Position numbers and translations under genes: made by a program
In this document: positions 1 to 10,000 of the stretch, in pieces
How positions within the stretch are numbered: the first letter of the stretch is position 1
Layout of the letters: the number at the start of each line of letters is the position of its first letter
Notes under the pieces: generated by a model
Seen by the model: only the letters and a program-made list of their open reading frames with translations
What the model was told of the DNA's origin: nothing
Databases searched by the model: none
Source of the DNA: Pisolithus tinctorius
Taxonomy: Eukaryota > Basidiomycota > Agaricomycetes > Boletales > Pisolithaceae
Direction of reading: 5' to 3'
Assembly: GCA_024663395.1 (NCBI GenBank)
Contig: JANFAH010000114.1
Coordinates: forward strand, 41,975 to 105,974
Length of the DNA: 64,000 bases

Positions 1-3000
1 CATGCATTTAGCATCGGCCAGTCCTTGATAGCACTGCTGTGCTAAGGTCATTTCTTCCTGTAGGTATTGATGCAGTGAGTCTAAGTCGACTGCATAGTCA
101 CGAGCCCAAGCGGAGGTGAGGTCGTGCTCCGGGTATACTGAGATGTTAGGGTGATAGCCCTTATTAGCGAAGAAGGGTGAAACACCAGTAGTAGTGCTAG
201 GGGCATTACCATAAGCGAACTCGGCCAAGGGTAATAGGTCAGCCCAGTTGTCCTGTTGGTAGTTACAGTAGACTCAGAGGTACTGTTCCAGTGTCTGGTT
301 GGTCCTTTCAGTCTGGCCATCACCCTCGGGGTGGTAGCCCAAGGTGAAGTGTAAGCGCATATCTAAGGCCTTGCCGAGTGACCGGAAGAAGTGCGAGACG
401 AACTCCGAGCCTCGGTCTGAGGTTACATGGGCCGGCACTCCGTGCTTCGAAAAGACATGGAGTAGGAATAACTTGGTGAGTTCTGGGGCTGTGATAGTGT
501 CGTGGGTTGGGATGAATATGGCCTGCTTGGAGAGCCAGTCAACTACTACGAGGATGGCCGTGAAGCCAGTTGAGGCTGGAAGCTGCTCGATGAAATCCAT
601 AGAGATGGAGTTCCACAGCTTCTCCGGCACCGGAAGTTGTTTGAGGAGGCCGTAGGGCCGATGGCGGGGAACCTTAGCCCGAGCACAGGCTGTGCAAGAC
701 TGGACATAGTCCTTGACGAAGGTCCTGAGGCCGGGCCAGGTATATTCACGCCGTATGAGCTCCAGTGTGCGATTTTGGCCGAAGTGGCCAGACAGGGGGT
801 GGTCATGCTTGAGGCACAAGACCCTAAGGCGAAGGTCGTTTGAGTCCGGCACGTAGATCCTTCCATCGAGGCGAAGGAAACCGGTGTCATCTACTGACCA
901 CCGGGGGTCAGACATGTCGGACAGACGGATTTGTGAGACCAGGTTGTCCGGCAGTGCGGTCAGGATATCATTATGAAGTTTCTCGACATCCATTAAGGCA
1001 ACTGCTTGTAAGACCGGGTACTCTAGGTAAGTTGCGTGGAGGGAGACCACTAGTTGCTCCTGGGTGAAGACCGGTCTCAGATTTTGCAGGTTCACTCGGG
1101 CATAGCCACTATCCCCCTCTTTGGGGTAGACGTCCCATCGTCTAGTTCAGGCGTCGGGCTTAGCCCCGAGCTTACCGGGCCTGAACCTGATGATCATATT
1201 AAACTGAGAAAGGAATTCCGACCAGCGAGCTTGGCAGCGGGTGAGTACTTTAGAGGTAGAGAAGTACTCAAGGTTCTTGTGGTCGGTTACAACGTCGACC
1301 GGTGAGGCCGAGCCCTCAAGGTAGTGGCGCCAGGTCTGGAATGCTTCGAATATAGCAAGCAATTCCTTGTCGTGAGTATCATAATTCAATTCCAGGGCCG
1401 TCAGAGTCCGGGAGTAGAATGCGACTGGATGTATCTGGCCGTCGCCACAGGTGATAGAGAGGATGCCGGCGATGGCATAGTCCGAGGCATCGGTCTCGAC
1501 GGTGATGGGGACCCCGGGGATGAAATGAGTTAGGACTGGCACGGTGGTGAAGGCAGCCTTGAGGTTATTAAATGACCAGCAGCATTCCTCGGAGAAGTTC
1601 CAAGGAGCCCCCTTGCAGGTAAGCTGAGTCAGCGGTACGACAATGTCCGAGTAATTAAAGATAAACCGGCAGTAAAAGTTGGCGAAGCCGAGGAAGGATT
1701 GTATGTCTTTGACCTTGTGAGGCTCGGGCCAGTCGCAGATGGTCTGGACCTTTTCCTTCGACATTGTGAGGCCGGCAGGGGAGAGGTGAAATCCGAGGTA
1801 TTCGACCGAGTCCGAGTGGAACTCACACTTCTCCGGCTTCGCATAAAGGCCGTGAAGCCGAAGCCGGCAGAGGACTTCTCAGACATGCTGCTTGTGAGAC
1901 TCCTTATCTCCAGAGTAGATTAAGATGTCATCTAAGTAGATGACTATGCAGACATCCAACATATCCGCGAAGATGGTATTCACGAAGCATTGGAAGGCGG
2001 CCGGGGCATTGGTGAGGCCGAAGGGCATTACTAACCACTCATAAGATCCATACCGAGTCCAGAATGTGGTCTTCCATTCATCGCCCGGAGCAATCCAGAC
2101 GAGATGGTAGGCATGCTGAAGGTCAATTTTGGTGTAGATCTTGGCTCGGCTTGGTGAATCTAATAGGTCAGAGATGAGCGGGAGTGGGTAGCGATCCTTC
2201 TTAGTGATTTTGTTGAGGCCGCAGAAGTCTACGCAAAGCTGGAGGGAGCTGTCCTTCTTTTTGACAAAGAGGACCGGTGCAGCATAAGGGGATGAAGTCG
2301 GACGAATAAAACCGGTGGTGAGGTTCTCATCGATGAAAGTCCGGAGAGCTTGCAGCTCAACCAGGGACAGCAAGTAGATAGTGCCGAGAGGCAGGGTAGC
2401 TCCTTCTTCAAGCTCTATTTTCAGGTCGTACTCCCGGTGAGGCGGGAGTGCCGAGGCCTTGGCCTTGCTGAATACATCAGCGAAGTCGTGATACTCTTCC
2501 GGGACATTGGGTAAGGCCGGAGGAGAGGAAGCCGAGGCCGATCGGGCTTGAGCTGAGTCCGAGGGACGGAGTTGAAGTTGGAACTGGACAGACCCTTCCA
2601 GTTTACAGGCGCGCACAAAGGCGGCTGCATTGATCAGGGAAACAAGAGGGGCCTTCAGAGGGGTGCGAGCCGGGGAGTCAGAGACCGGTACAGATGGCGC
2701 GAGGCCGGGTTGGTCACTAGGACCGGGGTCAGGAAGGCCGGTGGAGACCGGGCTTATGGGGGGTGTCGACGGGGTTGGCATTCCTTGTGCAGGAGTCCGG
2801 AATGTTAGACTACTCAGTACCCAATCAATCAATGGATTGTAGTGGGTGAGCCAGTCATGTCCGAGAACTATCTTACACTCAGAATCCAACAGGGCTAAAA
2901 ACAGGGTTACCGGGGTGACATCGCCGGACGCGAAGCAAATGTTGACATCTACTGCTTGGGTTATGGTGAAGGTGGACGTTCCATCGAAGAGCCGGAGTCG

Positions 3001-3245
3001 GATTGGTGAGACCGAGTAAGGGGTAAACGAGTGTTGATTAACAAACTGATTATCTATAAAACAATGGGTGGAACCGGAGTCCACTAAAGTACGAAGCCAA
3101 GGTATTTCTGGGTTTTCTATAGTGACATACGGGGTTAAAGAGTTCGGACTGGAAAGAGCGGACGCGTTGAGACGAGCCTCCAAGTTTGCACAACCGGAGT
3201 CAACGCAGCTCCCAGATTGTGTGGAGTCCTGGGAGCTGCTACCTA
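1..3245 (-). pseudogene. gypsy-1 Pol (protease, RT, RNase H, integrase) with in-frame stops
   Basis: One reading frame, entered by -1 frameshift, broken by stops at about 1879, 1147 and 274. It begins with an aspartic protease motif (TLVDSGSTHCF, near 3080). The reverse transcriptase has FGLTNAPAAFQ and the catalytic YLDD (near 1930). The RNase H segment VETDASDYAIAGIL lies near 1490. The integrase has an HHCC zinc-binding region (HPLSGHFGQ to CTAC) and the DDE triad (SMDFIEQ, TSDRGSEF, DGQTERTNQ). The stops at 1879 (QHV*EVL) and 274 (QYL*VYC) are TGA where related elements have Arg, consistent with CGA to TGA. The stop at 1147 follows KPDA, at a site where the family has DALTRR. The protein continues past the window edge, so any chromodomain is not visible. 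Confidence 0.9.
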
Positions 3246-3252
3246 TTTTTTT
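3205..3252 (-). promoter_or_regulatory. Programmed -1 ribosomal frameshift signal, gag to pol of gypsy-1
   Basis: On the minus strand, positions 3252-3246 read A AAA AAA in the gag frame, a canonical X XXY YYZ slippery heptamer. The gag stop TAG follows at once. After a 6-nt spacer (3245-3240) there is a perfect 11-bp hairpin: 5' arm GCAGCTCCCAG (3239-3229), a 13-nt loop, and 3' arm CTGGGAGCTGC (3215-3205). Gag codons start at positions 2 mod 3 and pol codons at 0 mod 3, which is exactly a -1 shift. The pol frame is open from the slip site onward. Heptamer, spacer and stem all match the standard model. Confidence 0.85.
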
Positions 3253-4619
3253 GTCTCGGGGGTAGTACCCGAGCCTGAGGCCGGTGCGGCCTCGGTGGTG
3301 GCCACGGTGCGAGCCTTGGCCTTTCCGGCTTTCTTAGGGCATTTGTCAGCAAAATGACCGGACCCTCCGCAGAACATGCAGAGGTTTCCGTCTAGGCGAC
3401 ACTTGCGTTCCTCTGGGGTGAGCTTTCCATCTTTGCTGAGTTTGCTAGGCTCGGGCTTGGACGAATTGCTGTTATTACCCAGCTTTGATGAAGCCGGCTT
3501 AGGGGAAGAACCGGAGTTGTTATTGTTGTTGCCGGTCTTGGATTTATCTTGACCAGTCTTAGGCTGGTTGTTGTTGCTGGAACTGCCGGACTTGTTGTTA
3601 CTAGAGTTGGATGAGCCTTGGTGCTTACTCGCCCGCTGGACTTCCTCCTTGCGCTCCCAATAGCACGCATCTATCTCCTGGGCGAGGTGGTGGAGCTCAT
3701 GAAGTGTCTGGGGTTTGCCAACTCGACAAACTTCGTCCTTAATCCGGTCTGGGAGTCCGGAGTAGAAGTGGTGGCGCAGTGCACCATCTCCGTAGCCTCG
3801 GACTTGTGAAGCAAGCCGATTGAAGTCGACTACGTATTTATTGATGCGCTGGCTATCTTTCATGTGCAAGTGGTCGAGTTGACTTTCGGCGTCAGCAACT
3901 GGGTCATGGGGTCCGAAGGTGGTTTGCAACTCTAAGACGAACTCCCTCCAAGAGTCCATCCAGAGAGGCCGGTCATCGGGGTCGTCGAGCCCGAGTAAGT
4001 CCGGCTCGAACCACTCAAGAGCCATACCCTTGAGGTATGACTGGGCGAAGATGACCTTGGCGTGGTCGGTCCTAAAAGCCCGGGGACGGTCTTGGAAGTT
4101 AAGTTCGCACTGGATGAAGAACGCGCGAAGCTTCTTGGGGTCGGTACCATCAAAGGTGTCGGGCTCATGTAACTTGGTCCTGCTTGAGGACTCAGGACTA
4201 GTACAGGTGTTGCGAGCCAACAGCTTGATGGCCTTTGTGAGACTGTCGAAGACTGCGACCGTGGGTTCGGTGTCCGGGTCTGGGAAGTCCGGATCGTCTT
4301 CCAGATCATTATCTTCTGGGTTATCATCACCGGGACCATTATCACTGGGGTCATCATTGTCTGGGTTGTTGTCATCATCGTCGCCCGGCCCATCATCGCC
4401 GGGGTCACCCTCGGGGATGGGAGCAGTGGGACGATGTGGAGTGGGGGTATTGGATGTGCGGGCTGAGAAGCCCCTGAAAGGGCTGATGGGACCTGGGGAG
4501 CGCCTAGTGGTGCCCAAAGCAGCTAGTGCTGTTTCACGGCGAGCCCCACTGGCTGAAGCGGAGTCGGGATTGGTGGCAGAGCGGCCATGGGGAGGTTGGA
4601 ATCGAGTCTTGGTTGCCAT
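3243..4619 (-). CDS. gypsy-1 Gag (capsid/nucleocapsid) protein
   Basis: Structural Gag polyprotein of 458 residues that would form the cytoplasmic particle and bind element RNA. The N-terminal part is low-complexity and strongly acidic (about residues 75-120, rich in Asp, Asn and Pro). The central part (about 150-310) has the retrotransposon gag capsid fold signature, with the ALEWF and AESQLDHLHM type segments. A Ser/Asn/Lys-rich linker follows. A CCHC zinc knuckle, CMFCGGSGHFADKC, lies near residue 420. The ATG at 4619-4617 follows the presumed primer-binding region by about 20 bp. The frame is intact. The stop codon TAG at 3245-3243 directly follows an A-heptamer that forms a frameshift signal into pol. 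Confidence 0.92.
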   Translation of the reverse strand: MATKTRFQPPHGRSATNPDSASASGARRETALAALGTTRRSPGPISPFRGFSARTSNTPTPHRPTAPIPEGDPGDDGPGDDDDNNPDNDDPSDNGPGDDNPEDNDLEDDPDFPDPDTEPTVAVFDSLTKAIKLLARNTCTSPESSSRTKLHEPDTFDGTDPKKLRAFFIQCELNFQDRPRAFRTDHAKVIFAQSYLKGMALEWFEPDLLGLDDPDDRPLWMDSWREFVLELQTTFGPHDPVADAESQLDHLHMKDSQRINKYVVDFNRLASQVRGYGDGALRHHFYSGLPDRIKDEVCRVGKPQTLHELHHLAQEIDACYWERKEEVQRASKHQGSSNSSNNKSGSSSNNNQPKTGQDKSKTGNNNNNSGSSPKPASSKLGNNSNSSKPEPSKLSKDGKLTPEERKCRLDGNLCMFCGGSGHFADKCPKKAGKAKARTVATTEAAPASGSGTTPETKK

Positions 4620-4640
4620 GATGGTTTAGACCCACACAAG

Positions 4641-5088
4641 TGGCAAGTCTGAAATACTGTCAAGTACGGGGTTTCCGGGTTGAGGCCGGACCGGAGACCG
4701 AAGCAGGTGCAAAGCCAAGGGGTCGGGATCAGGAGTGAAGTCGGGGGTTCAGATGGTTGGACTGTTTGGACTTAGCGACTGAGGATACAGCGCTATTCCC
4801 TTGCATGGGTCTCAGTCCGAGTCCGAGGCCGAAGCGGGGTTATCAGGGTTAACTTAGTTGATTTCAGACTGAAGTCTACAGGCCGAGTATCTACGAGCTT
4901 ATATACTAGAGTAGCTATAGTACGGAGACCGGTAATGCCAGTCTCGCAAGGATTGCTAAGAGGATTGGTAAGACAGGTATTAGTAACGTATGACTAAGGT
5001 AATGGAGACCGGGACAGAGTGGACCAGGGACAAGACCAGGGACAGGACTTAACCAAAATGACAGACACTGCAAAGCAGTGTCTACCGC
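4641..5088 (-). repeat. gypsy-1 5' LTR, part adjoining gag (interrupted by gypsy-2)
   Basis: On the minus strand this part of the LTR ends in CA at 4641-4642, just before a plausible primer-binding region upstream of the gag ATG. It shares the 'GAGGCCGAGGCCGG' style of sequence with 16574-16695, and the two pieces together make an LTR of about 570 bp. The end at 4641 is chosen from the TG/CA rule and the distance to gag, so it may be off by some bases. The split at 5088 is exact because gypsy-2 starts at 5089. Confidence 0.7.
4899..4906 (-). promoter_or_regulatory. TATA box of gypsy-1 LTR
   Basis: The minus strand reads TATATAAG at 4906-4899, about 280 bases upstream of the gag ATG and inside the LTR. 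It is the only clear TATA motif in this LTR piece. Transcription would start about 30 bases further on, so gypsy-2 is inserted in U3, about 180 bp upstream of this box. Confidence 0.5.
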
Positions 5089-5491
5089 TGTCACACACCA
5101 AAGGTGTTGTGGACATGGTTACAGCTGACTCTGCCTAACTCGTTGACGAGTTGCGCGCAATGCCCAAGCATGCAGATGAAGACTAAAGGCCTCATGCGTA
5201 GAAAGACTGTTGGACGTGAACAGTCATCCTTCGCACAAGAACGAGTCGTCAGTGCTAAAGAGAAAAGAGGAAGCGAGTTAAGTGCGCATTAAAGGTTTTT
5301 AGCGCCCGTGTACGGCATTCCGGTTTCTGTCATATCTCCGCCGTTTCCAAAGATATCAACTCGGTTCGCATACTCGCTTAAAGTGCTCAGCCCCACGATT
5401 CTTCCTTCCAAATTTGGAGAGGATCCTCGCACCCTACACGTTTCTACAGCACTCCATCCATCAGACGCTCATTTCCCTAAGTCCATCAATC

Positions 5492-5971
5492 ATGGCCACC
5501 TCTTCATCAGTCATCTCGCTTGTCTCATTTGCCAGAGACAGTGGCTACGTATATCTGCCAGGCATTCCCACCAGCTTCTGTCCTGAAGCCCCCTGGTTCA
5601 TCCCGTCATTGTCAGCCCTGGCCCATCCCATGCAGCTTGGTCAGCGTGTTCTCCTTGTCAGTATGACTTCCAGAAGGACGTTCTTTGGTCGCCTCAGGTC
5701 TGTCGCTCGGTTAGAAAGGTCTTATGTGGTCGTTTCAGTCTCCCCGGTTGATGAAGCATATGGATCGTTCCTCCCTGCTCCCTGCACCGTCTTTATTCCA
5801 ATCTCGTCCATCATTCTTCCTGCATTGCGACAGCTGCAGTATAATCTACTGTCCTCCAGCCTCCCTGATCGCATTCATGACGAGTATGACATGCATCTTG
5901 CCTTCCTACTGCAAGATCCAGCAGAAGACGTTCCCCCTTCTCCTCCTCCTCCATCAGAGCCCCGTTCATGA
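5492..5971 (+). CDS. LTR-encoded ORF of unknown function (U3 accessory ORF)
   Basis: A 159-codon ORF lying wholly within U3 of the LTR, starting at an ATG in good context (ATCATGGCC). It begins MATSSSVISLVSFARDSG, has a hydrophobic, Ser/Leu-rich middle with no clear transmembrane helix, a segment LPDRIHDEYDMHLAFLLQD, and ends in a proline-rich tail (DVPPSPPPPSEP). The same 159-codon frame is intact in the 3' LTR and in the older LTR at 62152, which carries many substitutions. I do not recognise the family. By position it recalls ORFs in the U3 of some retroviruses, but that is only an analogy. It could also be a fortuitous frame. Expression would need its own promoter or the 3' end of the full-length RNA. 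Confidence 0.5.
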   Translation: MATSSSVISLVSFARDSGYVYLPGIPTSFCPEAPWFIPSLSALAHPMQLGQRVLLVSMTSRRTFFGRLRSVARLERSYVVVSVSPVDEAYGSFLPAPCTVFIPISSIILPALRQLQYNLLSSSLPDRIHDEYDMHLAFLLQDPAEDVPPSPPPPSEPRS

Positions 5972-6408
5972 AGTTTTTGTTAACTTCGCTGAGAGGATGG
6001 AAGGGTGGGAGACGTGATCGCGTATGCTCTCATTGCCCCACAGACCCCCAACGCCCTAGCCCCCTTTGACACCTGACTCATGCCCTTCAATTCTGGAATT
6101 AATACTTCCCTATCTGGAAACACCATCCATCTGTCATGCCATCTTTGGATCTAGAGATGTCTCCGCCGAGATCTAACTTGCATCGCCACCCCCTAATGTG
6201 ATATCAGTGCGCTTACTCAGTTTCTGATTCTATTTGACTCATTTTGTGATATTTTGACTATCCTTGACTCGTTCATTGCCAATACTTACCAATCCTCTTT
6301 GCTTGCTTACTTATCGTTTCTCGCTTACTCATCATGATTACTCAGTCCTTACTCATTACTTACCAAGTGTTTGTGCCTTGTTTGTCACAAGCAGTGCTCC
6401 CCCCTCAG

Positions 6409-6416
6409 TATATAAA
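6409..6416 (+). promoter_or_regulatory. TATA box of gypsy-2 5' LTR
   Basis: TATATAAA at 6409-6416, offset 1320 from the LTR start. The same box recurs at the same offset in the 3' LTR (16044-16051) and at offset 1319 in the older LTR (63471-63478). Transcription is expected to begin near 6440. Confidence 0.75.
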
Positions 6417-6492
6417 CCCCCATGTACTTAGCTACCCAGAATCAATCAAGAAGTCACTCAGAAGTCAGCTCAGCTCAGCATATCTTGTCATC

Positions 6493-6577
6493 GACAGTTG
6501 AGGCTCATTCGGAAGAGTCTATCTGTCATCATTCATATCCTTGGTAGTTGAGGCTCATTCAGAAGAGTCTATCTACC
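6493..6577 (+). promoter_or_regulatory. Two tandem covarying RNA hairpins in the gypsy-2 leader
   Basis: Two copies, 50 bp apart, of a two-tier hairpin. Copy 1 has outer arms GACAG (6493-6497) and CTGTC (6523-6527), and inner arms GGCTC (6502-6506) and GAGTC (6515-6519). Copy 2 has outer arms GGTAG (6543-6547) and CTACC (6573-6577), with the same inner arms at 6552-6556 and 6565-6569. The outer stems differ in sequence but both pair fully, while the connecting bases are almost identical. They lie downstream of the TATA box and so in the RNA leader. A role in packaging, dimerisation or translation is inference. Confidence 0.6.
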
Positions 6578-6637
6578 ACCATTATCTGAAGCTCCATCCC
6601 CACTTAGTCAGCAAGTCTTGCTTAGTCATCCTCCCAC

Positions 6638-6802
6638 TCCTGCATAACTCGTCATCGACTTGTGCAAGGAGCACATTTACTTGAAGTCCATTACTTGAAG
6701 TGCCTTTCGGCTGAACACCTTCGCTCTGTTCAGCATCCCCTTCTCAATCGGCATTCATTCATCCTCTCCTGCATAACTCGTCATCGACTTGCGCCAGGAG
6801 CA
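6638..6802 (+). repeat. Palindrome-type hairpin repeats in gypsy-2 U5
   Basis: Two copies (about 6638-6668 and 6766-6797) of a sequence that starts CTCCTGCATAACTCG and ends CGACTTGYGC followed by a GGAG arm. The core AACTCGTCATCGACTT occurs at 6646-6661 and 6775-6790. Each can fold as an imperfect hairpin whose core is the same motif found five times in the coding region. Between them GCTGAACA and TGTTCAGC form another 8-bp stem. Confidence 0.6.
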
Positions 6803-6940
6803 CCTCTACTTGAAGTCCCCCCCCACATTCAGGTTTCTGCCCTCCAGGTTCCGCGGAGGCACACCACCACTCGCTCTACTTTTGTCTTTTGTGTTGGTTT
6901 TGGTTGGTTCCCACTGCCTTTCCACACTTTGACTCACATC

Positions 6941-6957
6941 TGGAGCCCACCGTGAGG
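6941..6957 (+). promoter_or_regulatory. Primer-binding site of gypsy-2
   Basis: TGGAGCCCACCGTGAGG starts two bases after the LTR end. It begins with TGG, complementary to the CCA end of a tRNA whose 3' end would read CACGGTGGGCTCCA. The tRNA species cannot be named from this window. Confidence 0.7.
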
Positions 6958-7038
6958 GGTGGTTATTCCTGGATCAAGAACCCTGCTCACTCAGCCTATT
7001 GAAACTTGCTTCTAAAAACCACTTGATATCTCATTACT

Positions 7039-10000
7039 ATGTCATCCACCATCCCCACTATCTATCCCCCTACTTCATCAGCAGTTCCAGTAGCTATGGC
7101 TGCTCCTCCTGCTCGCTCTGTCCTCACTATGCCCTTGCTTGGCATGAAGTCTGCCCCTGAATTATTCCAAGGAGACCATACCCATGTTCACTCCTTCTTG
7201 GACCACTATGAACGCCTCTGTGCCTACCACAATGTCACTTCTGACCAGGAAATGGTCGAATCAATCCTCCAGTACTGCAATGCTCGTGTTAGGGAGATTA
7301 TTGAAGGAATGGCTCACTACTACACTCCTGATTGGGCTAACTTGAAGGCTGATCTCCTCAAGTACTTTGATGCTGATCTATCAGATGAAAGGTTCTTTGA
7401 AAGGCATCTCAAGAGCTTTGCTTTGGAGTCTAGGATGCAGCCCATTATGACACTTCAAGACTTTAGGGCTTACAACCGTGGCTTCATTCGCATTGGAGGT
7501 TGGTTGAAGAACAAAGGAAGGATCTCGGTTGATGAATATAATCGCTACTTCTGGGCTGGTTTGTCTCCAGTCTTTCGTGGCTTGGTTGAAACTCGTCTCA
7601 GGACAAAGGATCCAAACCTTGACATTAGCAGGCCATTCCCCTATGATGATGTATGCCAGTCTGCTGAAGAGGTCCTTCGTCGAGATCGCTTTGATGCAGA
7701 TGATCTTGACTTCCTTGGCCCTCGTGCTGCCCCTGCTCCTCAGGCTCAGCCTAATGCTTCTCATCGCTCAGATGGAAGAGATGACAGTGTTCGCCCTCTG
7801 CTCCCTTCCCACGAAGCCAGAAGAAACCTTGAAAATTTGGAGAAAGAAGGCCCTACTGCTCGTAAGCAAGATGAAGTTGAGACCCTAATCAAGTCTCTCT
7901 CTCGCATGTCACTCAGTGACCCAGACTACTCCCTCCTCTACTATCGTGCTATCAAGATGGATCCTGATGCTGCAAAGGTGCTTTGTGCTCCTTCCCTTCG
8001 TCCTGCTCCTGCATCTACTCCTGCATCCACTGCCCCTGCTGCTACTTCCTCATCCCAGACCCGTCCTGCTAGAAGGACCATCACTTGTTATGGCTGTGGT
8101 GTTGAAGGCCATGGTGTCGAGAGTTGTCAGGCCATTAATGATCTCATTCAGAAGGGTTCTTTGGCACGTGATGAAAACCATCGAGTCATCTACCCTAATG
8201 GACAGCGCATCTATCGCAATGGAGAAGAGACTATCCTGCAAGCCTATGAACGCACTAAAGCTGCTGCTCAGCCTGCCAATGCAGTTCGCTTTGTTATCCA
8301 TGAAGAGGCCGAAGAAGAGTCTAGTGCCGAGATCTATGAGTTGGAAGAAGAACCCCTTGTTGCTGCTGTGGATCGCTCTAACAAGGTTACCAAGGAGAAG
8401 AGAAAGGCTGTCTTTGACAGTGTCCTTATCCCACCTCGTTCGCATGGCAAGGAGAAAGAGAGTCAGGAGCCAAAGCCTTCATCCTCTGCATCCATCCCTG
8501 CTCCACAGAAAGCACCACTTGCCCCTGCCTTTGTACCAGTTGACATCCATCCCGCTGTCTTTGATGGTACTAGAGATGATGCTATCATGGAAGATGCCTC
8601 TGTCCCAAAGCCATCTGGTCAAGCCACTGATTCTGCAGACAGGTCTAAGAAATCCAAGCCCCCTCCTACCACTTCCCTGTCTTCATCGCTTTCGCAGTCT
8701 GCCAACTCTAAAGCCATTGTAGAGCGCATTCTTTCTACCCCCTTGACTGTATCTGTTGGGGAGGTCATTGGATCATCTAGGGATGTTTCTCAGCACCTTC
8801 AGGAGCTTATGCGATTCAAGAGACAGCCCCTGGCTCAGCCTGTCAAGTCTGTTACTGCAGTTGAAGGAACTCCTCCTGCATCCTCCTACTTGGCCTTGAC
8901 TTCTAGCCCCCTCATCACTATCAATCTGACTTGCAATGGTCGTCGCGTAACAGGTGTCATTGACTCTGGATCTACCCTCAATGTCGTTCGTGCTGGTATA
9001 GCCCAGTCGGTCATTCGCATGCCCGTCGATATGTCGCAGACCATCAATATGCGAGATGCAAAAGGAGGTATCTCTACTCTGAAAGGTCTGGTACAAGATG
9101 TTCCTCTCTTCTGTGGTGCTGCCAGGACTTGGACCAATCTATTCGTTGCCCCAGACACTAATGCAGGCTTTGATCTCCTACTTGGTCGTCCTTGGGCTCT
9201 TGGGAACTCGGTTAGCATTGTTGAAAGAGAGTCTGGAACTTATGTTGTCTTTGGAGCTGATTCAGATCGCCCCCTGGAGATGTGTGTTACTGAAGGCCAG
9301 CTTGGGTCTGTTGCAGATACACTTATGGCGACTCTAGAGCCTGTCCATTCTCAGCAAGAAGCCGATGAACCTATGAGAGATGTAGCAGTTGGTACCCCTC
9401 ATCATGTTTCACCCATTGTCTTCGCTCCACCCCCATCAACTTCGCAGTCACCCCCTCAGTCACTTGATTCTACTCTGCTATATCCTGAATCACCCCCAGA
9501 TGGGTTTGATGTTGCCTCAGCCTTTCCTGTGTTCCATCCCATTCCAGTCCAAGCGTTCCCACCTCCTACCAGTCCCTTTCCTTCGGAGTTTGTTGGTCAG
9601 CTTACCCAGGAGTTACAGTCCACTGATACGAGTGGATTGGGGGATAATCCTACCCTTGCCCAGATTCGTCGCCAGATCAGAAGAGAAGAGCGCCAGTCAC
9701 TTGTCTCACTTCTTACTAGCCTTGCTCATCGCACTCCCCATCTGTCCTCCCTTTATCTCGACTCAAACCATGCACTTGCTGGAGAAAGAGGTACTGATGA
9801 ATCAGGAGTCTACTTCCAAGACTTCCTTATGCTTGATGTTCGCTTAGTCCGACAGGTTCCTGCCCCACTTGAGCATTACCATGAGCTTGAAGGTTCTGCC
9901 TATGTCAGGTTCTATCCTCGTCTACTCCCACAGGCATCTCCCACTCAGAGCAATGCATCTCCACCTCCAGACCTGCCATCTGACTCGAGTCTACCTGCTT

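Larger units (their letters stand above)
1..5088 (-). mobile_element. Ty3/gypsy retrotransposon 'gypsy-1', left-truncated by the window
   Basis: A minus-strand LTR retrotransposon that runs off the left edge of the window. Reading the minus strand it has its LTR, a gag gene (4619-3243), a -1 frameshift signal, and pol in the order protease, reverse transcriptase, RNase H, integrase. This order (integrase last) defines Ty3/gypsy. Its 5' LTR is cut in two by gypsy-2: one part is 4641-5088 and the other 16574-16695. It is inactive in its present state, since pol carries three in-frame stops within one otherwise continuous frame, two of them clearly TGA where the family has arginine (CGA). The 3' LTR lies outside the window. 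Confidence 0.93.
5089..6938 (+). repeat. gypsy-2 5' LTR (1850 bp)
   Basis: An unusually long LTR. Its first ~1320 bp (U3) contain a 159-codon ORF (5492-5971). A TATA box at 6409-6416 marks the promoter. The ~500 bp after it (R-U5) form a leader with several hairpins: two covarying 35-nt hairpins (6493-6527, 6543-6577), two copies of an imperfect hairpin starting CTCCTGCATAACTCG (near 6638 and 6766), and GCTGAACA/TGTTCAGC near 6710-6735. It ends at 6938, three bases before the primer-binding site. Confidence 0.95.
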
